Positions 7,573 through 15,959 of a DNA stretch of 23,470 nt are shown in pieces. Each line of letters starts with the position of its first letter. Within the stretch, counting starts at the first letter, position 1. The notes beneath the pieces are model-generated. The model had not been told where the DNA came from. It worked only from the letters and a program-made list of their open reading frames with translations, and made no database searches. Origin of the DNA: a virus; IMG/VR virus record IMGVR_UViG_3300009376_000091, positions 1 through 23,470 of that record. One strand, written 5' to 3'. The position numbers and the translations under genes are program-made.

Positions 7573-10500
7573 TTATCTATATCCTGCCACAGGATTTCTT
7601 TCACTCTGTAGATCTGTTATTGGTCCAGTAAGAAGTTCTGCAATCTTCTCTTTATCTAATTCTAATATTATTTTTTGCGGACTTGCGGCTGCACCGTCGC
7701 CGCCTGCCTGTCCACTAAGTATCTTGGCCATAGAATCTAGGTTTTCCGAACTGCCTGCCGATATCTGTGTAGAAACCTCTATTATTTTTTTCGAAACCGC
7801 ATCTAGGTTTTTCAGAGCGCCAGAGTCCATCTTCGTACTAACCTCAATAACCTTGGACATTGCCTCCAAGCCTTCTTGGGCATCGCCAAGATCAGCAAAA
7901 CTCTGTACGAGATTTGATAGTCCAGCCGTAGCCATCAAGATTGCTATGCCGACTAACATCAAAGCCATCCCAAGAGCCTTTATCGGAAGGGTTGCCAAGA
8001 CGGCAACTCCGCCTAGAGCCATAAGCCCAACTGTCATGAGCGGGAAAGCCATTGCAGCCATGATAGAATTCTTCGCCATTAGCCCAATATCTTCCGCAAT
8101 TCCCTGTATTAATGTCCTGTCTATAGCCTCTAGTCCCACCTTCATCAAGACGAAGCCTTTTGCCGCCATCTGTGTGCCTAATCCAGCCAGCATCATAGAC
8201 GCCCCAAGTCCGGCGAGCGTTCCGGCAGCAAGGAATGCGGCGAAGGCAAACGCTCCGAGAGAAACGGCTGCGGGGGCGGCGGTCACCATCACGGCTGCAA
8301 AACCTATCGCCATAAGTGACAGGGCTGTTGCCATCATGACTAATCCCGCCGTCATCAAGAAAAGCTTTTCTGGGTCCATCGCTACCGCAAAGTCAACCGC
8401 TGCTTGGACCAACATGGCAAACCCAATTACGATTATCCCTATGCCGACTACCACCAAACCAAGTCCAATAGCCAATAGCCCAAGTGCTATAGCAAGCGCC
8501 CCAACAGGTACTACTGCGGCGGCGGAGGCAATGCCCATCATACCTGTTCCAGTAGCGGCAGGTAGTGATGTTGTTGCGACGGCACCTTGCGAAGTAGACT
8601 GACCCCAGAAGGCTCCAGTCAAAAACCAAGTAGCTGCTGCCAATGCCTTTTTGGCTATAAGTGCTGTCCATTCAGCAGCAGTGCCGGCAACAACCTGAGC
8701 TTTATTAAAAAGCCATGCTGCTGAGTTTGCGACCAACGCTCCGGTGCCAACCACAATTCCTTTTGTGGCGTTGACTACCCTGGCAGCAGTGTTTTTGCCT
8801 AAAGCGATTGTGCCAGGTATGATTCCTTTCACAGTGTTCGCAATCTTAGCGCCAGTATTCTTCAAGGTCGCCGCAGTCGAAGCAAAGATACCTTTTCTTG
8901 CAACGTTATCGGTGACAATGCCCTTCTTCTTTTGTGTCTCTGACATCTCTTCAGCAACAGTTTCTTTTATTAATGCGTCGGTGTATAGTATTCTCAATTT
9001 AGTGGCCATGGCGGTGATGATATTACCACTGGTCGTTGCTACTATCCACAAGTTTTTAGCAGCGGCGGCGGCGATCATTGCAAACTTTAGTGTTTTCCAA
9101 ACTCCAGCCAAGGTCGTGAATGTTATTATGGCAGTAGCAATAATGGGGTTGGACAAGATCAAAACAAAGCCCATCAAGATTTCGCCAAGAGGACCGAAGG
9201 CATTTATTAGGCGATCTGCCACTGAGGCTAACTTTTCGTTTATGGTTGTTAATCTTTCGGCACGAGCTTTCGCCTCTTCTTGGTCTTTTTGATATTGCTT
9301 ATAGGCTGCCGGATCACCGAACATCTTTCTAGCCACATCTACGTCAACACCCATCATCTCAGCAACAGCCTGTTGTTGGCGGCGATGCATCTTGTCAAAA
9401 CTCGTACCGCTGCTACGGAATTCCTGTTGGAGCAATTGGATTCGCTCGCTGTGCGTGCCCTTTAACATCTCAACAGAATTGATCTGGAGTCCCAACTGAG
9501 CATTAAGCTTTCCAGCCATGTCTGCCGCACCCTCGAACGTGTCAAAAGCTTCTCCAATGTCAAAAGCAGCCTTAGTGGAGATACCAAGAGCCCTGGATTG
9601 TTTTGCTAATTTCTCAAATTCTTTTTTGCCATCTTTTCCGAACCTTGACAACTCGGGGCCTAGCTCCTTGAAGCCTTCCATTAAGGTTGCTGTTGGCAAT
9701 CCCATCCCTTCTGCAAGTTGTGCAAAATCTTCAACGGCGGCTTGCGCTTCGTCTCGGCTTAAACCCATGCCTTGTTGAAGGATGTCCATGTTACGCCCTG
9801 TAGTGGCAGCGTCAACACCAAGCTGGCTCATCGTATTGGTTAGTCCAATGGTGGCATCCTGTTGCTCTTTTGTCAGGCGATGAAAGTTGCTCATCTGAGT
9901 GTTTAGACCAACCATGGTGCTGCCCATCATCTCGTTGGTGATGCCCAAATCACGACCGGCGGCGACTTGTTCTTTCATCTGCTCTTTTGCTTGCTCTCCT
10001 AGACCAGTATTTTTCTGGATAGCTATGCTGGACTCATTAAACTTCTTACCCATCTCGGCAATCTTGGAGGTCATGCTGCCGATGCCACCGCTAAAGTCAG
10101 CCTGACTCATCCTGGCGGCAGCTAAAGCACTAGACATGCCTTGGATGATGAGCGTCGTCCCCTCGCTTGCGGCTTTGACTTTTTCTTGCTTACGAGCGTT
10201 TTCATCAAGGGCGTTGTTAGCCTTCTTGAGTTGCTCCTCAAATTCTTTAGTTTTCTCAGTTAAATTCTTTAACTCCTCAGCGTCTTCGGCGGTGAGGTCT
10301 TTGCCAAGTGCTATAAGTTTATTCTGTCTTTCCCGAAGTACATTGGCTTCTTCTATTTTACCAACCAGGGCATTTAAAGCCTCTACCTCTTGTCCAGTTG
10401 CCTCCGCAATAGCCTCAATGCTCTTTTTCTGACGCTCCGCTTCTCTGGCGGCTTCTTTCTGAATTTTCACCTGCGCTTCGAGGCGGAGTTCTTCGTCTGA

Positions 10501-10605
10501 TAATTTTTTATCCTCAAATACACGAACCCGCTTCTTTCCTGTTTCTGGAAAGAGAGTGGTTCCCTCTGGAATGATTATGAATTTCTTTGAGTTCGGATCA
10601 GCCAT
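7573..10605 (-). CDS. 29: Tail tape measure protein (1010 aa)
   Basis: Sets tail length and is packed inside the tube. Residues about 35-145 form a long charged coiled coil (runs of Glu/Lys/Ala heptads). Residues about 150-440 are helical and Met/Gly/Ala-rich. From about 455 to 910 there are several long hydrophobic Ala/Gly/Val/Ile segments (for example GLLAIGLGLVVVGIGIIVIG), as in tape measures whose ends meet the host membrane. The C-terminus is short and polar. Position supports the call: it follows tube and chaperone-like genes and precedes baseplate genes. By the rule of about 0.15 nm per residue the tail would be near 150 nm, longer than T4 (590-aa gp29). Start ATG 10605 follows an AAGGTG site. 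Confidence 0.88.
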   Translation of the reverse strand: MADPNSKKFIIIPEGTTLFPETGKKRVRVFEDKKLSDEELRLEAQVKIQKEAAREAERQKKSIEAIAEATGQEVEALNALVGKIEEANVLRERQNKLIALGKDLTAEDAEELKNLTEKTKEFEEQLKKANNALDENARKQEKVKAASEGTTLIIQGMSSALAAARMSQADFSGGIGSMTSKIAEMGKKFNESSIAIQKNTGLGEQAKEQMKEQVAAGRDLGITNEMMGSTMVGLNTQMSNFHRLTKEQQDATIGLTNTMSQLGVDAATTGRNMDILQQGMGLSRDEAQAAVEDFAQLAEGMGLPTATLMEGFKELGPELSRFGKDGKKEFEKLAKQSRALGISTKAAFDIGEAFDTFEGAADMAGKLNAQLGLQINSVEMLKGTHSERIQLLQQEFRSSGTSFDKMHRRQQQAVAEMMGVDVDVARKMFGDPAAYKQYQKDQEEAKARAERLTTINEKLASVADRLINAFGPLGEILMGFVLILSNPIIATAIITFTTLAGVWKTLKFAMIAAAAAKNLWIVATTSGNIITAMATKLRILYTDALIKETVAEEMSETQKKKGIVTDNVARKGIFASTAATLKNTGAKIANTVKGIIPGTIALGKNTAARVVNATKGIVVGTGALVANSAAWLFNKAQVVAGTAAEWTALIAKKALAAATWFLTGAFWGQSTSQGAVATTSLPAATGTGMMGIASAAAVVPVGALAIALGLLAIGLGLVVVGIGIIVIGFAMLVQAAVDFAVAMDPEKLFLMTAGLVMMATALSLMAIGFAAVMVTAAPAAVSLGAFAFAAFLAAGTLAGLGASMMLAGLGTQMAAKGFVLMKVGLEAIDRTLIQGIAEDIGLMAKNSIMAAMAFPLMTVGLMALGGVAVLATLPIKALGMALMLVGIAILMATAGLSNLVQSFADLGDAQEGLEAMSKVIEVSTKMDSGALKNLDAVSKKIIEVSTQISAGSSENLDSMAKILSGQAGGDGAAASPQKIILELDKEKIAELLTGPITDLQSERNPVAGYR

Positions 10606-10615
10606 TCATTTCACC

Positions 10616-10954
10616 TTATGGGTTCTTAATGGGCCAATTAATCTTCGCTTCTTTCTCAAATCTTCTAATTGCAATATTGAGTTTTGTTTTTTGCTTGTAT
10701 GTCATTGGATCGTCGAGCCCATATTTCTTAATATAGTCCATATACCTTTTCTCGTTCACGAGAGCATCCGTAAACCGCTGAACCTCTATTCGATTCCCCC
10801 TAACCTTAACGGGAATGCGGCGTCCTTTGTACATTTTAGCCAACAGGTACTCAATCCATGCTGCAAAAACATGGAGGATGTTTTCATTCAGTTGCCCCTT
10901 GCGAGCAACACCCAGATCAAATACCATCTCTTCTAGTTGGTCCTCAGTAAGCAT
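10616..10954 (-). CDS. Small conserved-looking protein before the tape measure (112 aa)
   Basis: A basic, mainly helical protein with no signal or membrane segment. Motifs are AWIEYLLAKMYKG (about 32-44), then IPVKVRGNRIEVQRF (47-61), EKRYMDYIKKYGLDDP (68-83) and a closing RFEKEAKINWP. The closing Trp-Pro and the KYGLDDP segment look like conserved features of a family rather than random sequence. It has its own candidate promoter at 10984-10997 and a TTGAGGA ribosome binding site, and ends 10 bases before the tape-measure start. Position suggests a role in tape-measure or tube assembly; function is unknown. Confidence 0.65.
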   Translation of the reverse strand: MLTEDQLEEMVFDLGVARKGQLNENILHVFAAWIEYLLAKMYKGRRIPVKVRGNRIEVQRFTDALVNEKRYMDYIKKYGLDDPMTYKQKTKLNIAIRRFEKEAKINWPIKNP

Positions 10955-10983
10955 ATCAAATCCTCAACAACGATACATGGTTG

Positions 10984-10997
10984 CTTAATAAGTAGTT
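10984..10997 (-). promoter_or_regulatory. Late promoter-like element before the tape-measure unit
   Basis: The minus strand reads AACTACTTATTAAG, one base from the best copy (AACTATTTATTAAG). It lies 30 bases before the start at 10954, in the 66-base gap after the 82-aa gene. A 4-base-pair stem CAAC/GTTG (10968-10983) follows at once. Confidence 0.55.
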
Positions 10998-11020
10998 AGT
11001 TGTTGACATTTTGAGTGTAT

Positions 11021-11269
11021 TTAGCGTTTTCCACGCTTTGCTTTTCTCATAGCATCTTCTTGAGCTTTTTGTTCGCCCTCTTTTTGCTTAATGAGTCTCC
11101 TCAAGAACCACTTCCTAATGGTTACAGGGAGATTATACGCCTCGAAAAAACTCCAGCCGCCGTAATATTTTAGATTAAAGAATTCTTCGTAGATACTAAG
11201 TTTATATTCTTCACTTAGGCCAAAAAAAGTCAGCAGTAAGCGGAACCTCCATGTCCGCTGAATAATCAC
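11021..11269 (-). CDS. Small ORF overlapping the gp26-like gene, gp51/T-like chaperone extension (up to 82 aa)
   Basis: Product reads FFGLSEEYKLSIYEEFF, then YYGGWSFFEAYNLPVTIRKW, FLRRLIKQ and a Lys/Arg-rich tail. The EAYNLP...RKWFLRRL pattern resembles small T4-superfamily baseplate-hub assembly proteins encoded next to gene 26. Its only separate start candidate is GTG at 11269, whose nearest GGAG is 16 bases upstream, too far for good initiation. The frame overlaps the end of the gp26-like gene by 59 bases and is offset +1 from it at a run of seven T. It is therefore either expressed by coupling from the GTG or made as a C-terminal extension of the gp26-like protein by frameshifting. Overlapping pairs just before a tape measure are the hallmark of tail-assembly chaperones (lambda G/GT). 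Confidence 0.7.
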   Translation of the reverse strand: MIIQRTWRFRLLLTFFGLSEEYKLSIYEEFFNLKYYGGWSFFEAYNLPVTIRKWFLRRLIKQKEGEQKAQEDAMRKAKRGKR

Positions 11270-12083
11270 AGTTGGTGCAATTAAACTCCTGACTCATGTC
11301 AATATTAGGCACCACCTCGGCAAGAACCTTTCTTATATATCTTGAATCTTTGGCTGGCATCGTAGTTGCCAGTACTCCAATTTGGGTAGGACTAGGGTTG
11401 CCGTTGATCGCAACAATTGTTTTTGCAAGTTGTGTTGTCAACAAGCCAGAACCTTTGCTTGCCTTGGAGTTTCTGGTTGCAATTTTCGTAATAGCCGCCT
11501 CGTCTTCACCTGTAAGCATCCTACATTCAATCTGCGCTTTAGAGACGGGAAGTGTCAGCACAAACGTGTTACGCTCTGTTAAGTGAACATCATGTTCAGC
11601 CATGGCTGCTTCAGTGTCTACGGTTCTCAAATCCTGTAAGTCAAATTCATGCTCGTCAACATTCTGACAACTCGGGCAGGTCACGTTTGTAACGTACTCT
11701 GCTCCATATCCGGTGACCCTTGCAGCAACAAGAAGAGCATTCTTGTCACCCATCAAAAGATCGTTGACCTTTACACGACTATCGACAATCAAATTCTGGA
11801 GAGCCCTATCTATCGCCACGCCCTTCTTCAACAGAGAGCGATCAGTAAGAATATCCTCTTCTTTGGCTGTCATATATTTAACTTCAATTGTTTCTTGCCC
11901 TTGCAGGGGATGACCGGGAGGATAGAACCTACCTTGACTTGGAAGCTCAACAAACTCGGTCGGTACTGTCCAACTAAATGGCGTATTAGTTACCGCTTCA
12001 GATACAGGAACAGCCGAAGTCCCCTCGTCTTCTGGAGTTGGGGTACCCTCGGCTGCCTGGAAGCGTCCTTCATTTCTGCTCAT
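11211..12083 (-). CDS. 26: gp26-like baseplate/tail assembly protein with two CxxC pairs (290 aa)
   Basis: Looks like the T4 baseplate protein family that includes gp26. After a disordered Pro/Glu/Thr-rich N-terminus (1-34) comes FVELPSQGRFYPPGHPL (44-60) and YMTAKEEDILTDRSLLKKG (70-88), a pattern typical of the family. C136/C139 (CPSC) and C269/C272 (CTNC) form two CxxC pairs that could bind one zinc. The region between is helical. It starts at ATG 12083 behind GAAAGG, and its 3' end overlaps the 82-aa ORF. It lies after the tube gene and before the tape measure, where tail-assembly chaperones usually sit, so it may be the G part of a G/GT-like pair. Confidence 0.75.
   Translation of the reverse strand: MSRNEGRFQAAEGTPTPEDEGTSAVPVSEAVTNTPFSWTVPTEFVELPSQGRFYPPGHPLQGQETIEVKYMTAKEEDILTDRSLLKKGVAIDRALQNLIVDSRVKVNDLLMGDKNALLVAARVTGYGAEYVTNVTCPSCQNVDEHEFDLQDLRTVDTEAAMAEHDVHLTERNTFVLTLPVSKAQIECRMLTGEDEAAITKIATRNSKASKGSGLLTTQLAKTIVAINGNPSPTQIGVLATTMPAKDSRYIRKVLAEVVPNIDMSQEFNCTNCDYSADMEVPLTADFFWPK
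11222..11228 (-). promoter_or_regulatory. Candidate frameshift site (run of seven T on the minus strand)
   Basis: Near the end of the gp26-like gene the codons are GAC TTT TTT TGG CCT AAG TGA. The overlapping ORF reads ACT TTT TTT GGC CTA AGT GAA. Two Phe tRNAs on TTT TTT can move one base forward and still pair perfectly, entering the second frame. The product would be residues 1-287 joined to 66 residues (353 aa). A GGAGG lies 17 bases upstream, further than usual for a stimulator. A -1 shift here meets a stop within a few codons, so +1 (or -2) is the only useful direction. Confidence 0.35.
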
Positions 12084-12105
12084 TGTAAAAACCTTTCTTT
12101 AGAAC

Positions 12106-12121
12106 GATATAAAACTATATC
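12106..12121. repeat. Perfect AT-rich inverted repeat between tube and gp26-like genes
   Basis: GATATA and TATATC are perfect complements around a 4-base spacer (AAAC on the plus strand). The repeat lies in the 56-base gap between the tube stop and the gp26-like start, the only gap over 50 bases among the tail genes that lacks the promoter-like element. It could be a protein-binding site or an mRNA hairpin; no T run follows, so a terminator is unlikely. Confidence 0.35.
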
Positions 12122-12139
12122 ACACTTTTTGCGATTGTT

Positions 12140-12736
12140 TTAGGATGTTAAGGCACCCAAAGCCTGTCCGGCGGGAGAGGCTATATTTGCAAGCGTGGCG
12201 AAGTCAAAAGTAAGCTCAATGGTGAGTTCCAACATTTCGTCAGATGTGTAATCCAAAGAACCACCAAAGTCGGCCGAGGTCACAAAAGCGTTGTGAAGGG
12301 TCCACTCTTCTATTGAATTTCCCATGTGGTCAAGGAGGCGTATTTTAGGACCGGCTCCAAAGAATTTTGCAAAAGAGGCTTTGCTCATAGATCTTTGCCT
12401 TCTGCGAGGTCCGGTAGAATTGTTCTCATTTAATTCAATGTACCCCGCTTCCTTCAGCATCTGCATCAGAATATCAGTAGGGTCGTCATCACCACTAGCA
12501 GGAGCAACCAAAGTTACACTAATCGGGTCCCAAGTAACACGCCCAGGAAACTTCAAATTATAATCCAGATAACTGTGCTCTATTGTGCTAACATTAGCCT
12601 TGGGCATATTAGCAGTCTTAATGTAATAAGATTTTATCCCCTTGGGTCCACCTGCCCTGTCAACGCCGACAACCAGTTCATAGCGAAATCGTCTTTTAGG
12701 GTCTACATTTGCGCTATCCCAAAATAATTCTGACAT
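12140..12736 (-). CDS. 19: Tail tube protein, gp19-like (198 aa)
   Basis: Subunit of the inner tail tube. It starts MSELFWDSANVDPKRRFRYE, then VVGVDRAGGPKGIKSYYIKT, and carries the tube signature NLKFPGRVTWDPISVTLVAP (about 60-79). The C-terminal half includes IEEWTLHNAFVTSADFG and DEMLELTIELTFDFA, the closing beta strands of the gp19 fold. T4 gp19 is 163 aa; the extra length is mainly a basic insert (GPRRRQRS, about 108-115) and an Ala/Gly-rich tail. It follows the sheath gene after a 43-base gap containing its own promoter-like element and a strong TAGGAG site, fitting the need for many tube copies. Sheath followed by tube is the universal myovirus order. Confidence 0.85.
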   Translation of the reverse strand: MSELFWDSANVDPKRRFRYELVVGVDRAGGPKGIKSYYIKTANMPKANVSTIEHSYLDYNLKFPGRVTWDPISVTLVAPASGDDDPTDILMQMLKEAGYIELNENNSTGPRRRQRSMSKASFAKFFGAGPKIRLLDHMGNSIEEWTLHNAFVTSADFGGSLDYTSDEMLELTIELTFDFATLANIASPAGQALGALTS

Positions 12737-12751
12737 TCTAATTTATCTCCT

Positions 12752-12765
12752 AAGTTTAAATAGTC
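12752..12765 (-). promoter_or_regulatory. Late promoter-like element before the tail tube gene
   Basis: The minus strand reads GACTATTTAAACTT, keeping the ACTATTTA core of the consensus. It ends 16 bases before the tube start and merges into its TAGGAG ribosome binding site, so a transcript starting here would have a very short leader. Confidence 0.4.
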
Positions 12766-12779
12766 TGAACATAACTTTT

Positions 12780-15700
12780 TTAGTCTTCGAAACTTGCTCC
12801 GCTTCTTGTGACCACGAAGTCGATTGCAAAGAACTCCACCGAGCGAGTTGGCTTCACAAGAAGCTTCGCATAGATTATGTTCTGATCGATAAGATCGGGA
12901 GTTGTAGTGGTTTCATCCAAAACAAGCCTAAACTCATCAATACCAAATCCAGACTTCACATTGTTGAGGACCACGTTTGCCTGAGACGTGAACCTATCCC
13001 AAGTCACCTGAGCATTAACATCGAACAAGAGCCTAGAGGCGATAAACGATATTTCACGCTTGAGGAAGATCATCAAGCGACGAACATTAATCCTATCAAG
13101 TGCCGAGCGGGTCTGCTGTAGTGTTTTTTGTCCGAAGACTACAATGCCTTCAGCAGGGAACTTGGCAATTGGGTTAATATTGTTTTCATACAACCTGTCT
13201 CTGTCGTCTTGCGTCAGCTTCTTGGACACATCCAAGATCGGCAAGCCGGCGGCACCCTCGCTCAATCCACCACGAGTGAATCCTGCTGGAGCAAACCAGG
13301 GGTAAGAAGTTTTATCAGTATTAGCAAGAACCCCAAGGGCTGCAACCGAAGGCGGCATCCAGATTCTTCTATTGTTGACCGTATCCCTCACCAATACCCA
13401 CGGAGCATACGTTGCACCGTAGCTGTTGTTGATCTCTCTATCACTTAGAGCGTCAGTTGCTTGCTTAATCGTGTAAGCGTTTCTACCAGAGACGCTCTTG
13501 GTGTTTTCTGTTTCTGCGTCATAAATCTTATCAATATCTATGATGGCAAGTGCATCACCACGCTCTTCAGCAACATCCAAAAGATGGTCAGTCACATTTG
13601 TTTGCACAATCCCTGGCAGCGTGATAAGGTTGTACTGAGAGTCTTCCGAATCGGAAACAATGTTGATCGCTCTCTTGAGCGTGTGCAACGGATAAGAGGT
13701 CTTTTCGTTTGTTGCCGTACTGAAGTTACTCTGACGGAAGGGGTCTTTTTCTGTGACGTCAAACCCTTCAAAGCCGCCATGAAGCAGTGTAGTGAACCTA
13801 TCCAAACCTGCGTCCAAAGCGCCCGAAAAAGAAGAGCTTGCCGCCGAAACACTCTGCCCGTTGGAAGAGCCTGGTGCAGCTTGGCGTGATCCCGAAACAA
13901 ACTGATATCCTTCTGCTACCGAGCCAGAAATATCGTCAATAGTAAAGTGCCATGCAATCACAAGCGGATCTTGCGATGCCCTGCTTTGAGTTGGACTATC
14001 CTTGAGATCATGAGACGTTCCGGCCGGAGAAGACTGAAGTCCTTTCAGGCGGGGTCTCAAGCAGTCATGAAGCTGATCATTAAACTGAGTGTCCGAGTTG
14101 GTTCGCCCGGTCCAAGCACCCCAGTAAGTCTTCTTGAGGTTCTTGGGAGATCCCCAGTCGTCTTTCTTACGAAGAGGGACAGTGGGGAATACGACCGAAG
14201 CGGTTAATCCGCCCTGTCCGCCGAGACCGGCAAGAAGTCCGGGTCCAGCAGTTGCGCTATCGGCACCGGATTCTTTCTGGTAGCCCCCCTGGACTCCGAA
14301 ACGGTCTGTGTCACCGCCATCGATCAGGCTGGCTACTGCGCCACGAGAGGCACTGAGGGCGGCGGTACCAATAACACCGTTACCTGTACCTGAGACGCTA
14401 ACAAGACCGCTTGATGCACTCAAGATCGAAACGGAGCGGTAGGTCAAGGGACCCAAAACACCGAAGGGCAGAAGCTGCGGATCTGTAACGCCGGCCTCAA
14501 CATCGTCGTCCATGACGACACGAATGTATTTCGAGCGGTTGGCGTATTGTCCGTACTCTCTATTACGCTTCTCTGTCGAATCATATTCTTTAAACCTATC
14601 ACCAATCTGTGCGGCGATATAGTTTGGAGAAGCGGGATTAAGATTGAGTTGGTCGTATCTTTCCAAAACGACCTGGCGGTTATCGTTATCGGACAACTTG
14701 CGAACAATAACACTAAAGGTTCCATACTTTTCAAAGTTACCTTGCGGTGCCTTTATATCTTGAATTGAAATCTTTATTTCTCTCTGTGCCCAGTCGCCAG
14801 GAGTCAAAGCCTCAAACCTAAACAACTTTTGTTGTAAGGTGGCGTCGTAAGATGCTGAGGCGATTCCCTGATTCGTATCTTGGCAGAAGTACCAACCTGT
14901 TGTTGATTTCTGAGCCTCAAACTGGAAGTCATTTCCTACTTCTGTAATGGTCTCTTGGTTTCTGAGCGGCAAAATCGCAGCCCAAGCGGTTGTCGTTGTG
15001 ACATTTTCACCCGACGAGCCAGAGCCAACCATCTCTCCGATGGAAGTTGCGCTTTTTGCTACCAAACTTCTTTCATAGGTTTCACCAAGCCAGAATCTAC
15101 CACCTTGACTTGAAGAAGCTGTGCTTCGACGTGTGATATTTTCGTTCGTAAGGGTCGGGTTGGTGTTGAGAACGTTTCTAACGAAGTTGTTCTTAGCTGG
15201 GTTCAAGCTAATTGTTACTTTTTGGAGGTTTGCAAATGTTCCGTCTTTCGAAATCATAAGATCAACATCACCATCGGTGTTTGTCTTATACAATTCGCAA
15301 GCAGATGCGGTAAGTTGAGCATCGGCTCTTGTTCCCGAAAGAAGAACTCGCCCTGCTTCGCAGTAGAACGTTGCAGCCAACGCACCAGTTACGGCGGCAC
15401 CTTGCCCTGCACCCGTGTGAAGGGTTCCCGAGGGCCAGAGGAAAAGTCCCCATGCACCACCGGCAGAAGGAGTGCTGCTAATTGTTCCTGCTTTCCATCC
15501 AGCATAGCCGGCGGAAGATGCGTCAGGATCTTGCACACCGACAGTACGCATATAGGTCAAAGACGTTGCGCTCTTTAGCCAAGCCTGAGCGGCATAGGCG
15601 GCATAGGTTGGTCCAAGTGTATTGCCGTAGCGCCAAACATCTTCACCGTCGTTGCCAGGAATAGGCTCGCCAAAAGTGTCAATGAACTCAGAAAAGGAAC

Positions 15701-15857
15701 TAACTGTCACGGGCTGCATTGCAGGTCCCTTCCGTGCTCTACCTATAACCATTGGTCCAACTTGTCCTGGCTCGGCAGGAAGTTGGCTATTGTCTATTTC
15801 GTCAACAAAGACGCCTGGGGAAATAAACTTAAACTTACTTGTGGGATTATCCGCCAT
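12780..15857 (-). CDS. 18: Contractile tail sheath protein, gp18-like, enlarged (1025 aa)
   Basis: Forms the contractile outer tail. The N-terminus has the sheath signature FKFISPGVFVDEIDNSQLP (about 9-27) and VGPMVIGRARKGPAMQPV (33-50). The conserved C-terminal domain runs from about residue 742 (YNLITLPGIVQ) and includes RINVRRLMIFLKREI (about 922-936), DVNAQVTWDRF and the final beta strands VEFFAIDFVVTRSG. T4 gp18 is 659 aa, so roughly 350 extra residues lie in the middle (about 130-740), rich in Ser/Thr/Gly/Ala and probably surface-exposed domains. It starts at ATG 15857 with a GAGGAG site, has its own promoter-like element 61 bases upstream, and precedes the tube gene. Confidence 0.9.
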   Translation of the reverse strand: MADNPTSKFKFISPGVFVDEIDNSQLPAEPGQVGPMVIGRARKGPAMQPVTVSSFSEFIDTFGEPIPGNDGEDVWRYGNTLGPTYAAYAAQAWLKSATSLTYMRTVGVQDPDASSAGYAGWKAGTISSTPSAGGAWGLFLWPSGTLHTGAGQGAAVTGALAATFYCEAGRVLLSGTRADAQLTASACELYKTNTDGDVDLMISKDGTFANLQKVTISLNPAKNNFVRNVLNTNPTLTNENITRRSTASSSQGGRFWLGETYERSLVAKSATSIGEMVGSGSSGENVTTTTAWAAILPLRNQETITEVGNDFQFEAQKSTTGWYFCQDTNQGIASASYDATLQQKLFRFEALTPGDWAQREIKISIQDIKAPQGNFEKYGTFSVIVRKLSDNDNRQVVLERYDQLNLNPASPNYIAAQIGDRFKEYDSTEKRNREYGQYANRSKYIRVVMDDDVEAGVTDPQLLPFGVLGPLTYRSVSILSASSGLVSVSGTGNGVIGTAALSASRGAVASLIDGGDTDRFGVQGGYQKESGADSATAGPGLLAGLGGQGGLTASVVFPTVPLRKKDDWGSPKNLKKTYWGAWTGRTNSDTQFNDQLHDCLRPRLKGLQSSPAGTSHDLKDSPTQSRASQDPLVIAWHFTIDDISGSVAEGYQFVSGSRQAAPGSSNGQSVSAASSSFSGALDAGLDRFTTLLHGGFEGFDVTEKDPFRQSNFSTATNEKTSYPLHTLKRAINIVSDSEDSQYNLITLPGIVQTNVTDHLLDVAEERGDALAIIDIDKIYDAETENTKSVSGRNAYTIKQATDALSDREINNSYGATYAPWVLVRDTVNNRRIWMPPSVAALGVLANTDKTSYPWFAPAGFTRGGLSEGAAGLPILDVSKKLTQDDRDRLYENNINPIAKFPAEGIVVFGQKTLQQTRSALDRINVRRLMIFLKREISFIASRLLFDVNAQVTWDRFTSQANVVLNNVKSGFGIDEFRLVLDETTTTPDLIDQNIIYAKLLVKPTRSVEFFAIDFVVTRSGASFED

Positions 15858-15895
15858 TTTAACTTTGTTCTCCTCGTTATTAACTCGTGGTTAAA

Positions 15896-15931
15896 GCAAT
15901 GTGCGTGAGCGATTGCTAATAATAAATAGTA
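15896..15931 (-). promoter_or_regulatory. Late promoter-like element and leader stem before the sheath gene
   Basis: The element (15918-15931, minus strand TACTATTTATTATT) keeps the ACTATTTATTA core. It is followed after one base by a 5-base-pair stem GCAAT/ATTGC (15896-15916). A second small stem, TTAAC/GTTAA, follows before the GAGGAG site. The element ends 61 bases before the sheath start, the longest leader in the window. Confidence 0.5.
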
Positions 15932-15943
15932 AGATAATCTGCC

Positions 15944-15959
15944 AAACTCCTTTGAGTTT
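15944..15959 (-). terminator. Possible weak stem-loop terminator after the gp15-like gene
   Basis: The minus strand reads AAACTC AAAG GAGTTT, a perfect 6-base-pair hairpin overlapping the TAA stop of the gp15-like gene. No T run follows, so it may pause transcription or protect the mRNA end rather than terminate. It lies just before the sheath promoter-like element, as expected at a unit boundary. Confidence 0.3.

Noticed and set aside
7427-8602. Long open frame on the plus strand (391 codons) opposite the tape measure gene
   Set aside because: It mirrors the Ala/Gly/Ile-rich coding of the tape measure on the other strand, has low-complexity Ala/Pro/Ser sequence, no ribosome binding site and no partner genes on that strand.
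11024-11036. Identical 13-base sequence (GCGTTTTCCACGC) here and at 22776-22788, both able to form a small hairpin
   Set aside because: A few exact 13-base repeats are expected by chance in 23 kb; one copy encodes the end of the 82-aa ORF and the other is in a leader, with no shared context.
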